Below are positions 11,548 to 22,269 of a stretch of 64,000 bases of DNA, in pieces (the first letter of the stretch is position 1; each line of letters begins with the position of its first letter). The DNA lies in contig OY992539.1 of NCBI GenBank assembly GCA_963921195.1, positions 103,114,964-103,178,963 on the forward strand, in the 5' to 3' direction. The stretch is from Pegoplata infirma (Eukaryota; Arthropoda; Insecta; Diptera; Anthomyiidae). The notes under the pieces are model-generated. The model worked only from the letters and a program-made list of their open reading frames with translations. It had not been told where the DNA came from and did no database searches. Position numbers and translations under genes: made by a program.

Positions 11548-12087
11548 TATAGGGTGTTTTTTTTAGAGGTTCACAACTTTGAGTTGGTAATACTGCTTTA
11601 TTTTACAACCGATTTAACAGCTGATGGTTGGTTTTTGTTAAGTATGGTTTGACATTTTATCATGCAAAAACTTACATAAGAGCAACGCTCGCACATAGTC
11701 GAAATTTACTATCAAAAAAATGATTCTGTTTATCAAACTTCAATTTTATTCAAATATCATGTTAATTAGCTACAAAGATCATTTGATTTAAGCCCATTGG
11801 ACTATTTTCTTTGGGGATATGTAAAGTAACTTGTCTATTCCGATAAATTAGTGACAATTAAACACCTTCAAAATTCGGCTGCAAATTATGTGAAAATTGT
11901 GTGAAAATGGAGGTTCAGATTACTCCACGTATGAGCCATTCGAGGTGGCGAGATGTTCCCAAATCATTTTTAAACATTAATGTCATAAATATTCTATCCA
12001 ATAACGTTAGTTTCATTGATATTAAAAAAATTTTTCCTTACTTTATTTTAATTTAAAGTTCGGTAACAGTAAAAAAAACACCCTATA
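11548..12087 (+). mobile_element. mariner-type relic with AGGGTGTTTTTTTTA ends (right-arm copy)
   Basis: Mirror of 5048-5587 and nested in the right-arm 2.2 kb TA-flanked element. Its plus strand carries the transposase remnant at 11778-11975. Confidence 0.65.
11778..11975 (+). pseudogene. Transposase C-terminal remnant, Tc1/mariner/IS630-type (right-arm copy)
   Basis: Same remnant as at 5159-5357, read here on the plus strand: DLSPLDYFLWGYVK, a stop, LVYSDKLVTI, two further stops, AIRGGEMFP. It carries the same stop codons, as expected if the arms were duplicated after the element had decayed. Confidence 0.6.
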
Positions 12088-12791
12088 CATTAAAAAGTTT
12101 GTTAAAAGTGCTCAAGTGAAAAAAAATCTTTTCAGGTTGTTGAAGTGCTACTCCAGCTGCCGAAGAAGGAAAAATAAGATGCACCAATGGAAAAAACCTT
12201 TAAATTTACAAAACCAATATGTAAATAAACCAATTTTTTTGTAAATTTACAAAATAAATATGAAATTCAAAAAACAAAATTGTATACTTACGAAAAAAGT
12301 TGTAATTTTACAAAAATGAAATAGAAAATACAAAAACAATATTGTAAATTTACAAATTTTATGGTTAAACTACTGTTTTTACGGCAGAAAAATGGTACAT
12401 ATACAATAAAAATTTTAAATTTACCACTTTTTATTGTAAATATACAAGCTTTTTGCATAAAAAACAGTAGTTTAACCAAATAATTTGTTAATCTACAATT
12501 TATTTTTTTCATTTTCTATTTTTCCTTGTAAAATAACAATCTTTTTCTGTAAGTTTACAATTTTGTTTTGTAAATTTACCAAATTTTTTGCAAATTTACA
12601 AAAAAAATGTTCACCTCGAAGATGATATTTTACAAAAAAAAATTGTAAATTTACATTTTCTTTTGTTAAATCAATTTACAAATTATCCCCGTAACTTTAC
12701 GGGGATTCTTGCTAGTACATATTTTACAAAACCTGCCCCGTAAAATCACGGGGATTTTATGTCATTTTACAAACTTTTTTTTTTGAGTGTA

Positions 12792-13637
12792 GTCTTTGAT
12801 AAAACACTTGCTTTTAGTGAATCAAAAAGGCATCCCTAACACTGCGGATAGTGTACAAAAAACCGCTATGTATATGGACCATCATGATGAAAATCGTGAA
12901 AACCAGTTTTTTTTGTATATGGCAACATCACTTTACGAGATGATTTAGGGGGCCATCTTTTACTATATAATGTGGGAACCTTAAACAATTAACTGACCAA
13001 AAATTTGACCAAAAAAGTTTTCATTTGCAAAAGTTATTTTAACAAAAACTATTATTTTAGTGTTTGCCATACTAACAATTTTTTTGGACAATTTTTGGTC
13101 AGTTCATTGTGTAAGGTTCCCACATTATATACTAAAAGATGGAGCCTTAAATCATCTCGTAAAGTGATGCTGCCATATACAAGAAAAAAGGTTTTTTTGC
13201 GATTTTCATTATGATGGTCCATAAAACATAGCCATTACTTGTATTGTTAGGGATGCGCCTTTTTGATTGACTAGAAGCAAGTTTTTTTCAAAAAACCATT
13301 TGGCGGTTAATTTCACGAAAACCTCAAAAATTGAAGAAGTTCGCGAATTTAAGGGCTTAAGATGAAAATCTTTAAACCAAATTTGTATAAGAAATAGTGA
13401 TACAAGTCATATCTTTGTTTTCCTTGCCATACAATTTAAAAATCATTAACTTTGCAATTTTTTTTGTTAAAAAACTTACTTGAAATCAGCAAATCTTTAA
13501 TGACATTTTGAAAGAAAACTGTACCATACATCGAAAAATGGAGTACGCCATTGGAATCAGCATGTCTCAAATATATAGAAACGTTGGTCACACCTCTTGA
13601 TTTCTAAAATAGTGGTCAGTTTTGTCACGATGTGTTA
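12792..13637. mobile_element. Foldback element FB-A, interrupted (right-arm copy)
   Basis: Mirror of the left-arm FB-A. It has a two-base difference at about 13257 (GGGATGCGCC here, GGGATGCC in the left arm). The missing end lies beyond the inserted element at about 10520-10565. Confidence 0.7.
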
Positions 13638-14696
13638 TTTTTAAAGATACATACATATGGGTGAAATCAAAAAATGTCTGTGTTTTTGAGCCAAAATTGT
13701 ACAAACAAAAAATTTTAATTTTTGGTGAATTTTTTTATTAAAATCGATATGTTACATCACTACTTATATAACTATAAAAAATCTCTTCTACAAATTGTTT
13801 CAAACAAATTTTATCGACAATTTTATGATTTTTTTTTGGTGACGGAGTTGACATTCACCGTAGAAAAATACATTAAATTTTTTGAATTTTCTTTGAAAAC
13901 ATTTTATTGTAATTTAAAAAAAAACATATTTATGTAATTACTAACAATTTTTGTAATTAGGATTTTTTTCTTGTTTTTGTTATTAAAGATTTTACAATTA
14001 ATTTTTTTAAGAGGATTTTTCTAAGGAAATGTAAAATAAGTTTATTTTTATATCTGTTAAAATGAGTTTTTTTTTTATTTTTTGAATGACTAGTGTTAAT
14101 ATTTGCATCGGTTTTAACAACTACATAAAGTTTTTTATTGCTATCTGAAAAAAAAAAAGTTGACGGAGTTTACAGAGACGGAGTTTACATTTCGTCACTT
14201 TTTGTTATTTTTTCAAAAACTATTTGTCGGAAATTGGTTTCCGAAAAAAAATCATTAGATGTCAACTAGATACGTCTAAATATGACGATATTTCAGATAC
14301 ACGCTAAGTAGTTTTGTTGTAAACGTGGAGACGGAGTTTACAGCATTTTTCGATTTTTCATTTATTATTTAGCTTTTTATACCGGGAAATTAATATGCAA
14401 TGAAAAAAATTGAAACCAATGATGCACAATGATACTCTATAGCCTCGCGTTTAATAAATGGGGCAATAAAATATTATTTTCTAAACGTCAAAAACAACAA
14501 AATTGTCGGGTTCCACAATGTCTAAAAAAAGTGTCGAAAAATCGTTACACAATTGAAGCGGTGTTTGCATGGCTAAAACAGATAGTTATGAGTATATAAT
14601 TTTTTTTTTAAGAACGTCGCCATTGCCTCTTTAAAAATGTAGTCAATTATTAAGCTCTTGGTTTATTGGTTTTTAAGTTATAACCGGTTAAAGTTA

Positions 14697-15572
14697 ACAA
14701 GTAAGAGTGTTAAATTCGGCTGTGCCGAATCTTTTATACCCTCCAACATGCAAATAAAAAAAAAAATTGCAGGGGCGTCTTCTTTTTTTTTTTGGGGGGG
14801 GTCGGTAGTGGTAATTGGGGGGCACAATTCCTCTCGAATAAGTGTTAAAAAAAATAATTCTTATGCCTTTTGCACTAAAGAAATACAAATTTATCATTAT
14901 ATAAAAAAAAAAAAATATATTCCACGCCCATAAAAGGGGGGGGGGCGGACCGTCAAACGATTTTTTTCTAATTCTGTGGGTCCAAATGCAGGAACTTGAA
15001 CTTCTTGTAGCACGAAAATGTTGGATTTGTTAAACAAAAACACAAAAAATCATGTAAAAATATGGTATTTTTTAGAGGTTTGTTTAGTTCTTCAAGGGGG
15101 AACTTTTTCCCCCCCCCAGGTCATAAAAGGGGGGGGGCGGACCGTCAAACGATTTTTTTCTAATTCTGTGGGTCCAAATGCAGGACCTTGAACTTCTTGT
15201 AGCACGAAAATGTTGGATTTGTTAAACAAAAACACAAAAAATCATGTAAAAATATGGTATTTTTTAGAGGTTTGTTTAGTTCTTCAAGGGGGAACTTTTT
15301 CCCCCCAGGTCCGATTTTGCCCATCTCCGAACTTAACCAGCCTATGAACATAAGACATATATGTGCCAAATTTCAGGAGTCTATCACTTTTATTTTGGAC
15401 TGTATCGTGTCTTCCACAGACGGACGGACGGACGGACAGACGGACATCGCTAGAATGTATTAGAATCGATCACTGATTAATAATATATGGGGTCCTAGAC
15501 CGATATTTCGATGCGTTACACACGGAATGACAAAGTGAGTATACCCCCATACTGTAGTTGGAGGGTATAAAA
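14697..15572 (-). mobile_element. mini-me-like element with internal duplication (right-arm copy)
   Basis: Mirror of 1759-2440 on the minus strand, from the ACAAGTAAGAGTG end to GAGGGTATAAAAA. It is longer than its partner because 14929-15121 is tandemly repeated as 15122-15310. Its (GTCY)n tract has eight more bases than the left-arm copy. Confidence 0.65.
14929..15310. repeat. 193/189-bp tandem duplication private to the right arm
   Basis: Two consecutive copies, both starting CATAAAAGG and ending CCAGGT, that differ in G-run and C-run length and by one base (GGAACTTGAACTTC versus GGACCTTGAACTTC). The left arm has one copy only. The duplication junction joins a poly-C run to a poly-G run, the sort of tract where slippage or misassembly is expected. 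Confidence 0.85.
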
Positions 15573-16054
15573 ACTTAAATGGTTATTGGCGACGGAGTTT
15601 ACATTTGGCCTACAAAAATGAAAATAACTAGTTTAAAATAGCTTATTAATATCCAGAATGGTGTTAGTTATGTAGAACGGCAATGTATATGACGTTGTAC
15701 AAAAGAAAATATGCGAATACTTTAACCAATGTATGAGATATTACACGATTACATGGTTTGGTTGACATTTTTTGATTTCACCCATATACATATGTAGGCT
15801 TTCACAAAGGAAAATTCTTGAATTTTTGGCTGGTTATAAAAACCAAAATAATGATAATAAACCAAAATAATAATAATAAATTTGCAAATGCTGATCACGT
15901 CATTGATAAGAGGTTCAAATTCCTTTATTTTGTCTATACAGCATATTCATCCCATGCCTAATACATTTTTTATTGCAAAAATACTGAAAAAAAGAAAATT
16001 TTCTGAACTTTAGGAAAATATAAAAAGTATTCTAAATTGCGACATATTTGTATG

Positions 16055-16205
16055 TAACCGAAAATTTAAAAGATTTAATCAGAAGTTGTTGTAAAAAGCG
16101 CAGAAGGCGAAAATTTGGTACAAAAAATCGCCGCGATTTTTGGTACCAAATTTTCGCCTGCGGCGCTTTTTACAACAAGTTCTAATTAAATCTTTTAAAT
16201 TTTCA
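16055..16205. repeat. Hairpin module at the outer edge of the right arm
   Basis: TTGTTGTAAAAAGCGC at 16086 pairs with GCGCTTTTTACAACAA ending near 16178, with a GGCGAAAATTTGGTAC / GTACCAAATTTTCGCC inner stem, giving arms of about 46 bp. The right half matches the sequence at the giant-palindrome centre (GGTACCAATTTATCGCC followed by GCGCTTTTT). A 126-codon frame at 16140-16520 overlaps it and is not a gene. Confidence 0.75.
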
Positions 16206-16524
16206 TTTGCAGTGCTTTTTCAACAATCTTGTATGTTATCGAAAAACTTTCTATGTTATCGAAAACGCAACACGTTGGATAACTTTTGCGTTCTCCGCTT
16301 TTTTATAACAATTTTGTATTCTAACGAAAATATTTTCGGCTGCAGTGCGCTCTTACCTCAAAAATCCTTGCCAGTTTTGGAAGCACAATTTCTAAAACAT
16401 ACAAATTTGTTAAAAAAGCACTTCGTCCTAAACTTTGGTACCAAAATCACAACGAATTTTAATTTATTAATAATAATATTCTATAAGTCAAAATGTTCCA
16501 GATACTTCCACCAACAATGAAACA

Positions 16525-16955
16525 ATAGTGGGAGTTATTTCATCGCTATTGTAGTGGGAGTTCTTTCATATGAAAGAACTCCCACCGAAAAAATTATGAA
16601 ATAACTCCCAACAAAAATGATAAAAGTCCCACTTAATTGGGAGTTATTTCATTTGAAATAACTCCCAACTTTGTATGGAGTTTTTTTTGGGACTTATTTC
16701 ATTTTTTAGGTGGGAGTTATTTCATGTGGGAGTTATTTCGTGTCGCCTTTAGGACTTATTTCATTATGAAATTAGTCCTAGTGTAGTGGGACTTATTGCA
16801 CATATTTTGTTGGAATTTATTTCATTATGAAATAACTTCCAAATGAAAAAAAAACCCAACAAAAAATAGATTGGGAGTTATTTCATTTCTTGTTAAGCAT
16901 TGGGAGTTATTTCATCAATGGTGGGACTTATTTCATTTTAATTGAAAACAATATA
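16525..16955. repeat. GGGAGTTATTTCAT word array, both orientations
   Basis: The word GGGAGTTATTTCAT and its complement alternate, forming short perfect hairpins such as GGGAGTTCTTTCATATGAAAG and GGGAGTTATTTCATTTGAAA. It differs from the palindrome-arm arrays, where the word runs in one direction. Confidence 0.8.
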
Positions 16956-17003
16956 CACCTCTGCGCAATTGTTTTTTTTTTTTTTTGTTTGCTTAAAAGT
17001 TTT

Positions 17004-17222
17004 TTTGCGTTGCAGGCCTTCGGCCGGGCTTAGGGATTACAAAATCCATGCCTTAAACCCACCCTCTCCGCAAAGTAAAGTTTTCTAGGGTTTATGCTAT
17101 CAAATTTGTTATGCCTCAAAAAGGCCTGATAACAAAAATAGCTTTGGTTTGCAGAGAGGGTGGGTTTAATGCATGGAGTATGTAATCCCTAAGCCCGGCC
17201 GAAGGCCGGCTACGCAGAAAAC
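17004..17222. mobile_element. GC-rich hairpin element, about 220 bp
   Basis: Two copies of the 75-bp module of 545-622 face each other. GGCCTTCGGCCGGGCTTAGG near 17020 pairs with CCTAAGCCCGGCCGAAGGCC near 17190, and CCACCCTCTCCGCAAA pairs with GCAGAGAGGGTGGG. The roughly 60-base loop contains AAAAAGGCCTGATAAC. The structure resembles a MITE but I see no target duplication. Confidence 0.6.
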
Positions 17223-17239
17223 CTTTATTACAAAAAAAC

Positions 17240-17465
17240 AATGGGAACTTATTTCATTTTGTTTGGCACTTATTTCATTGGGATTTATTTCATTTTTTTT
17301 GGGAGTTATTATTTTGATTTTAAATAACTCCCAAATATTGGGACATATTTCATTTTTTCTTTGGGAGTTATTTCATTATTTTAAGTGTGGAGTTAATTCA
17401 TTTTTCTTGGAACTTATTTCATTGGGAATTATTGCATTGGGACTTATTTCATTTGGGAGTTATTG
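17240..17465 (+). repeat. GGGAGTTATTTCAT word array
   Basis: Plus-strand copies of GGGA(G/C)TTATTTCATT with variable linkers, followed by TTGCGCAGTACC and a TTGTAATTTTACAAG word, then TTTTTTTTGAGTGTA at about 17500-17515. That end matches the CACTCAAA terminal repeat of the 2.2 kb element, which suggests the arrays belong to that element family. The 134-codon frame 17173-17577 is a reading of the array. Confidence 0.75.
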
Positions 17466-17769
17466 CGCAGTACCGGTATCTTGTAATTTTACAAGTTGTT
17501 TTTTTTTGAGTGTAGAAAAAAATCCTCACATATTTTATTTTCGTTTTCTATTTCCTTTTAACACACCTTATTCTTAGGTTTATGCGAAAGAAAAATTAAA
17601 TATATTTTATATAGAAAATTCTATGAAAAATTCACAAATTATTCGTATAGAAAAATTCTAAAATTTTTCTTATAGAAAAATTCCCAAATATTTTGTCTAG
17701 AAAAATTTTCGTATTTTTTTTTTAAGAAAAATTCCTATTATTTTTTACAAAAAACAAAAATAAAAAAAC

Positions 17770-18830
17770 ACATGCTTAAAGTTATGCAACATTAGTCTTA
17801 AGTATATAAACAACATTATGGACGCATGTTTTTCATTTTCAGTTTTTGTTCTTGTTGTGTTCTACCAACATTAACAATTTACAAACATTACTTTAAAAAA
17901 AGTGTGGCTGTGTGGCTTCATTCACTTCATCCATACATATATATAAGTATATAATAATGTTTTGCATGCTTACACTGACAGCGTTTGCAAAAATGCAATG
18001 AAGTCAGACATGAAAAGAAGGTGTAAAGCTTCTTGTGAATTGAAACATCTTGTGACTATTAAGTGTAAAATAACACTTGAGGAAAAATTTTACAAACTTA
18101 AAAAAACTATTTACTAAAGATGGCTCATTAGATAAAGTTTACAAATTTGCAATGGACGTATGTGAAACCGGTAAGGTTTTTTAATCGAAACTCTGCTATT
18201 ATCATGAATTTTTACACAGTTGTAGAATACAATAGGCAATAGTTGTTAAATTCGTGCATTTTGTTGGTGATACAATCTAATATTGCTAAATTTGAAATGG
18301 ATTGATCAAATTTTTAAAAGATTTTTTACTAATATTAGCAAAAATAAATTGTAAATTTTTTGGAATCAGCGTGCCCGAATTATGTAAAATTGATAGTCAA
18401 AACCTAGGTTACTTTTTCACCGTCGCACAGTGTTATTTGAGAAGAAAAAATAACAAGTGTTTGTATTTTTGCGTGTTAATTTGATGATTTAATAATGTTC
18501 GCGAAAAATTTATGCATAATTTGGGTGGTTTTTTTATTTGTATTTTTTTTTTATCTATTTAGAGATATTATGAATTTTCTGTGAATGTGTATTGTCTTTT
18601 CCATCAAACATCACGAGAAAAAAGTACTTTTTGAACTGGAGTCTTCAGATATTTTTCATATTGTGTATAAAGACACTTGATGCCCGGAGTCGCCAAAAAA
18701 ATAGGTTAAATGTGAGATTTTTCACTGAACTCTTTTTCCAAACATACCTGAGCCCTATTTACACTACCTAAAGGTGCTTCCTAACGTTCTAACTCTGCCA
18801 AGGTTAAAAATTAAAAATCTCTACAACTAC
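17770..18830. other. AT-rich stretch without a recognised feature
   Basis: No coding sequence, inverted repeat or known family seen. Two small points: 17590-17760 has weak AAAAATTCTA-type words, and at 18422-18437 CGTCG is followed by CACAGTGTTAT, which resembles a Transib terminus with its target site but has no partner in the window. Confidence 0.5.
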
Positions 18831-19013
18831 TGAACTGATTTAAAAATTGTTTTCACCAATACATGCTTGGAATGGTCCTTCATAGTGGACATATGCTGGG
18901 TTTCAAAGAGCACGCCTATTTCTGCGCCCACTGTTGCGCCAAAAACTTAAAATTTAAATATCTATTTAACAACTCATCCGATTTCAAAAATGTTTTCACC
19001 AATATCACTGCGG

Positions 19014-20116
19014 AACACAAAAAAATAAACAAGAGTTACGACCATCATTTCTATATATTTCAGATATGCTGATTCGAATGGCGTTCTCCGTTTTTCGATG
19101 TATGGTACAGTTTTCTTGCAAAATGTCGTTAAAGATTTGCTGATTTCGAGCCAGTTTTTCAACAAAAAAATTTGCAAAGTTAAATTGTATGGCATGGAAA
19201 ACAAAGATATGGCTTGTGGCTATATTTTTTCGCGAAATTAACCGCCAAGTTGGTCTTTGATAAAAAACTAGCTTTTAGTGAATCAAAAAGGCATCCCTAA
19301 CAATATGAATAGTGGACAAAAAACAGCCATGTTATATGGGCAATCATGATGAAAATCGCGAAAAACCGTTTTTTGGAATATGGCAGCATCACTTTATGAG
19401 ATGATTTAAGGTTACATCTTTTAGTATATAATGTGGGAACCTTAAAGAATTAACTGACCAAAAATTTGGCCAAAAAAGTTTTCATTTGCACAAGTTATCT
19501 TAACAAAAACTATAATTATTGTAGGGTTAACACTGAAATAATAGTTTTTGTTAAGATAACTTTTGCCACTGAAAACTTTTTTGGCCAAATTTTTGGTCAG
19601 TTAATTGTTTAAGATTTCCACATTATATACTAAAAGATGGAGTCTACAAAAAAAAAAAACGGTTTTTCGCGATTTTCATCATGATGGTCCATATAACATA
19701 GCTGTTTTTTGTCCACTATTCGTATTGTTAGGTATGCCTTTTTGATTCACTAAAAGCAAGTTTTTTATCAAAGACCAACTTGGCGGTTAATTTCGCGAAA
19801 ACCTCAAAAAATTAATAAATTCGCGAATTTAAGGGCTTAAGATGAAAAGCTTTAAACCAAATTTGCATAAGAAATATTGCTACAAGTCATATCTTTGTTT
19901 TCCATGCCATACAATTTAAAAATCATTAACTTTGCAAATTTTTTTGTTGAAAAACTTTCTCGAAATCAGTAAATCTTTAACGACATTTTGCAAGAAAACT
20001 GTACCATACATCGCAAAACGGAGTACGCCATTCGAATCAGCAAGTCTCAAATATATAGAAACGTTGGTCACACCTCTTGTTTTCTAAAATAGTGGTCAGT
20101 TTTGTCACGCTGTGTA
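19014..20116. mobile_element. Foldback element FB-A, uninterrupted copy
   Basis: Imperfect palindrome of about 1.1 kb centred near 19535. TATGGTACAGTTTTCTTGCA near 19090 pairs with GTACCATACATCG near 19998, and GGCATCCCTAACAATA pairs with TATTGTTAGGTATGCC. It shares its whole order with the FB-A copies in the giant palindrome and shows what they looked like before insertion of the 2.2 kb element. It has no coding sequence, and the outer end at 19014 is truncated relative to the other end. Confidence 0.75.
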
Positions 20117-20377
20117 TTTAGAGTGTTCCTCCAGGATGGACATAGGCTAGGATTTATAGACCACGCCCACTTAAACGCCTACTTTTTGGCAAAAAAAATA
20201 AAATTTGAAAATCTCCAAAAATGTTCATCCGATTTCCAAAGTTTTTTCACAAATACTTCAGAGTGGAAATATTCTAGGTTTTATTGACCACGCCCATTTC
20301 TACGCCCACATTTGGCTAGAAAAACGTAAAGTTTAAATATGATCAAACTACTCATCCGATTTTAAAAATGTTATCAC

Positions 20378-21433
20378 TAGGGCAAGTACTTTCATGCATC
20401 TAAAAAACGAAAATATGTGCCTATAATATGCGTCTAAAAATCCAAAATATGCACTAAAAACTTCAAAAATATGCATCTAAAAGATCTGTTAATAATTTTC
20501 ACATATAGAATAAAATTGACTATTAACTGAATAAATTTGACATTAAATAGTTTTTCTGATGATTATAATAACTGGATTCTATGAAACTAGTAAAAAACGA
20601 ACCAGGATGTCTTAAATTTTTAGAAAAATAAAATTTTTCTTTCACACCTTACTCAATTCAAACCATATAAAAATTATTATTTTTACTAAACAAAATAACT
20701 TGTCAACATAAAATAGGCTTTTTCAAATACTTTAAGGCCCTCGACAATTCTTAAAAATGTTTTATTGTGTGAAAACAATTTTTAATTAGAAAAAAATAGT
20801 TTTTTTCTTTGAGTCACTTAATATTTCTGAGGAAAAAATTTTATAAAAGAAAAAGAATTGAAAAATACAATATTTTTCTAGAACAAGTTATTTTTCAATA
20901 CTTTTTAATCTTTATTCTAAAAAAAAATATTTATTTTTAAAATATTTTTTGTCACTTTTTTCGGAATTTTAAGTCAAAAAATTAACTCAAAATCAATAAC
21001 GCAATTTTCCTGTAAAAAAATCTTAAATTCGAAAACATTTTTTCTTGCCGATTAGTAAAATGTGTCAGAATAGGAACATTTTAAATAGGAAACATTTCCC
21101 AGAATCTAAAAATTATTCTTCCAAAATCCATTTTCTTTAAAAAATGCATCAGAATATGATTTCTATAAATAAATACATTTTTCTATAAGACATAGGCGAT
21201 ATGTTCCGAATTTTCCTGAGGACGTTTTGAAAAAATATTAATGAAATTAAAAAAAAAGTGCAATTTATATGAAAATATGCAAAAATATGCATTTATACCA
21301 AAATATGCAAAAATATGCAACTACAAATCAATGCCATTTTATTGCAAATTCAGTGATTCGGATAGATAATTAATTTATGTTATGTTTACAATGCTGAGTA
21401 AAAATATGCATTTTCATGAAAGTACTTGCCCTA
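20378..21433. mobile_element. Non-autonomous hAT-type element, 1056 bp
   Basis: The ends TAGGGCAAGTACTTTCATG and CATGAAAGTACTTGCCCTA are inverted. They are flanked by a perfect 8-bp duplication GTTATCAC (20370-20377 and 21434-21441). An 8-bp duplication with TAGGG-type ends is the hAT superfamily signature. Both subterminal zones carry several AATATGCA words, as hAT elements often have repeated transposase-binding motifs there. No transposase is encoded. It interrupts the 18830-21830 tandem array. Confidence 0.85.
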
Positions 21434-22034
21434 GTTATCACAAATATACATATATTAAGAATGGTGCTTCAGGGTAGACATGGGTTAGCTCTCCTCGACC
21501 ACACCTACTTCTACGCCCATTTTTGGCCAAAAAACGTAAAATTTCAAAACATCCGAAACTACTTATTTAAAAAATGTTTTCTCCAATATTTCGAATGGTC
21601 CATCAGGTTAGACATAGGCTACGGTTCATCTACGTAAAATTTGTAAATATACGAAACTTATTATGCGATTTCAAAAATGTTTTCACCAACATTTAGAATT
21701 TTCTTTCAGGGTGAGTTAGGGAAGGTTTCATTGACCACACCCATTTTAAAGATCACTTTAGGTCAAAAGACGTAAAATTTTAAAATCTACCAAACTACTC
21801 ATTTAATTTCAAAACATTGAAAAATTTCCTTTTTGGAAATTCCTATTTTACTGGGGCAAATACGTGCAAAGTAGTGAACTTTGTAACTTTTTCTATCTCC
21901 TGAAATGTTGGTCACAAAAAGTTGAAATGTTGGTCACAAAACATCATTCTGAAAAAGTACCTTCTGGAAATTAAGATTTTAATGGGGATAAGGGTAAATT
22001 ATTGTAATGTGGTACATTTATTTTTTTTTAAAGA

Positions 22035-22170
22035 ATGAAGCCTACATGGAACGAAATGAATTGGAATTCAGAACAAAATGGAATAAAAAGGGGACCAAAT
22101 GAATAGAAAAGGAAATGAAATGGAACAGAATGGGGAACGAAATGGAGTGAAATGGGGAATGAAATGGTTT
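22035..22170 (+). repeat. Purine-rich GGAATGAAATGG tract
   Basis: Over 130 bases almost without pyrimidines other than T in ATG. It is built from words like GAAATGGA, GGAATGAAATGG and GGAACGAAATGG. It is a simple-sequence minisatellite with strong strand asymmetry. Nothing else is recognised between 21830 and 22270. Confidence 0.65.
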
Positions 22171-22269
22171 CAATAATTACGATATAAGGGCTCGAAAATT
22201 TTCAAGAACATTATTTAACGAAACGAACATGTTTCCAAGCTAAATGGGACTGTTTTAATTTTATTGTTT

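Larger units (their letters stand above)
10567..12789. mobile_element. TA-flanked CACTCAAA element, 2.2 kb (right-arm copy)
   Basis: Mirror of 4344-6569, with the same CACTCAAAAAAAAG / TTTTTTTTGAGTG ends and TA flanks. It interrupts the right-arm copy of FB-A. Confidence 0.7.
8641..16038 (-). repeat. Giant inverted repeat, right arm (about 7.4 kb)
   Basis: Reverse complement of 1293-8496. Differences seen by eye: a 193/189-bp tandem duplication (14929-15310), one extra GTCTGTCC in the (GTCY)n tract, different lengths of C and A runs, a two-base insertion near 13257 and a substitution at 8912 (C; the left-arm partner at 8224 implies A). Most differences sit in slippage-prone tracts. The arm stops abruptly at 16038 inside ordinary AT-rich sequence, with no terminal repeat or target duplication there. 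Confidence 0.93.
18830..21830 (+). repeat. Tandem array of about 110-140 bp units, interrupted twice
   Basis: Recurring wording in each unit: TTTTCACCAATA, GGTCCTTCAGGGTGGACATA, GACCACGCCCATTTCTACG, GGCCAAAAAACGTAAAATTT, CTACTCATCCGATTTCAAA. Units are visible at 18830-19010, 20110-20240, 20250-20370 and 21430-21800. They are separated by FB-A (19014-20116) and a hAT-type element (20378-21433). The units diverge clearly, so the array is old. Short frames over them are spurious. Confidence 0.7.

Noticed and set aside
16140..16520. 126-codon open frame beside the right palindrome arm
   Set aside because: It begins inside the hairpin module and shows no motif. The AT-rich composition explains the open length.
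17173..17577. 134-codon open frame
   Set aside because: It spans the GC-rich hairpin and a word array. The sequence is repeat-derived and ends in a poly-T stretch.
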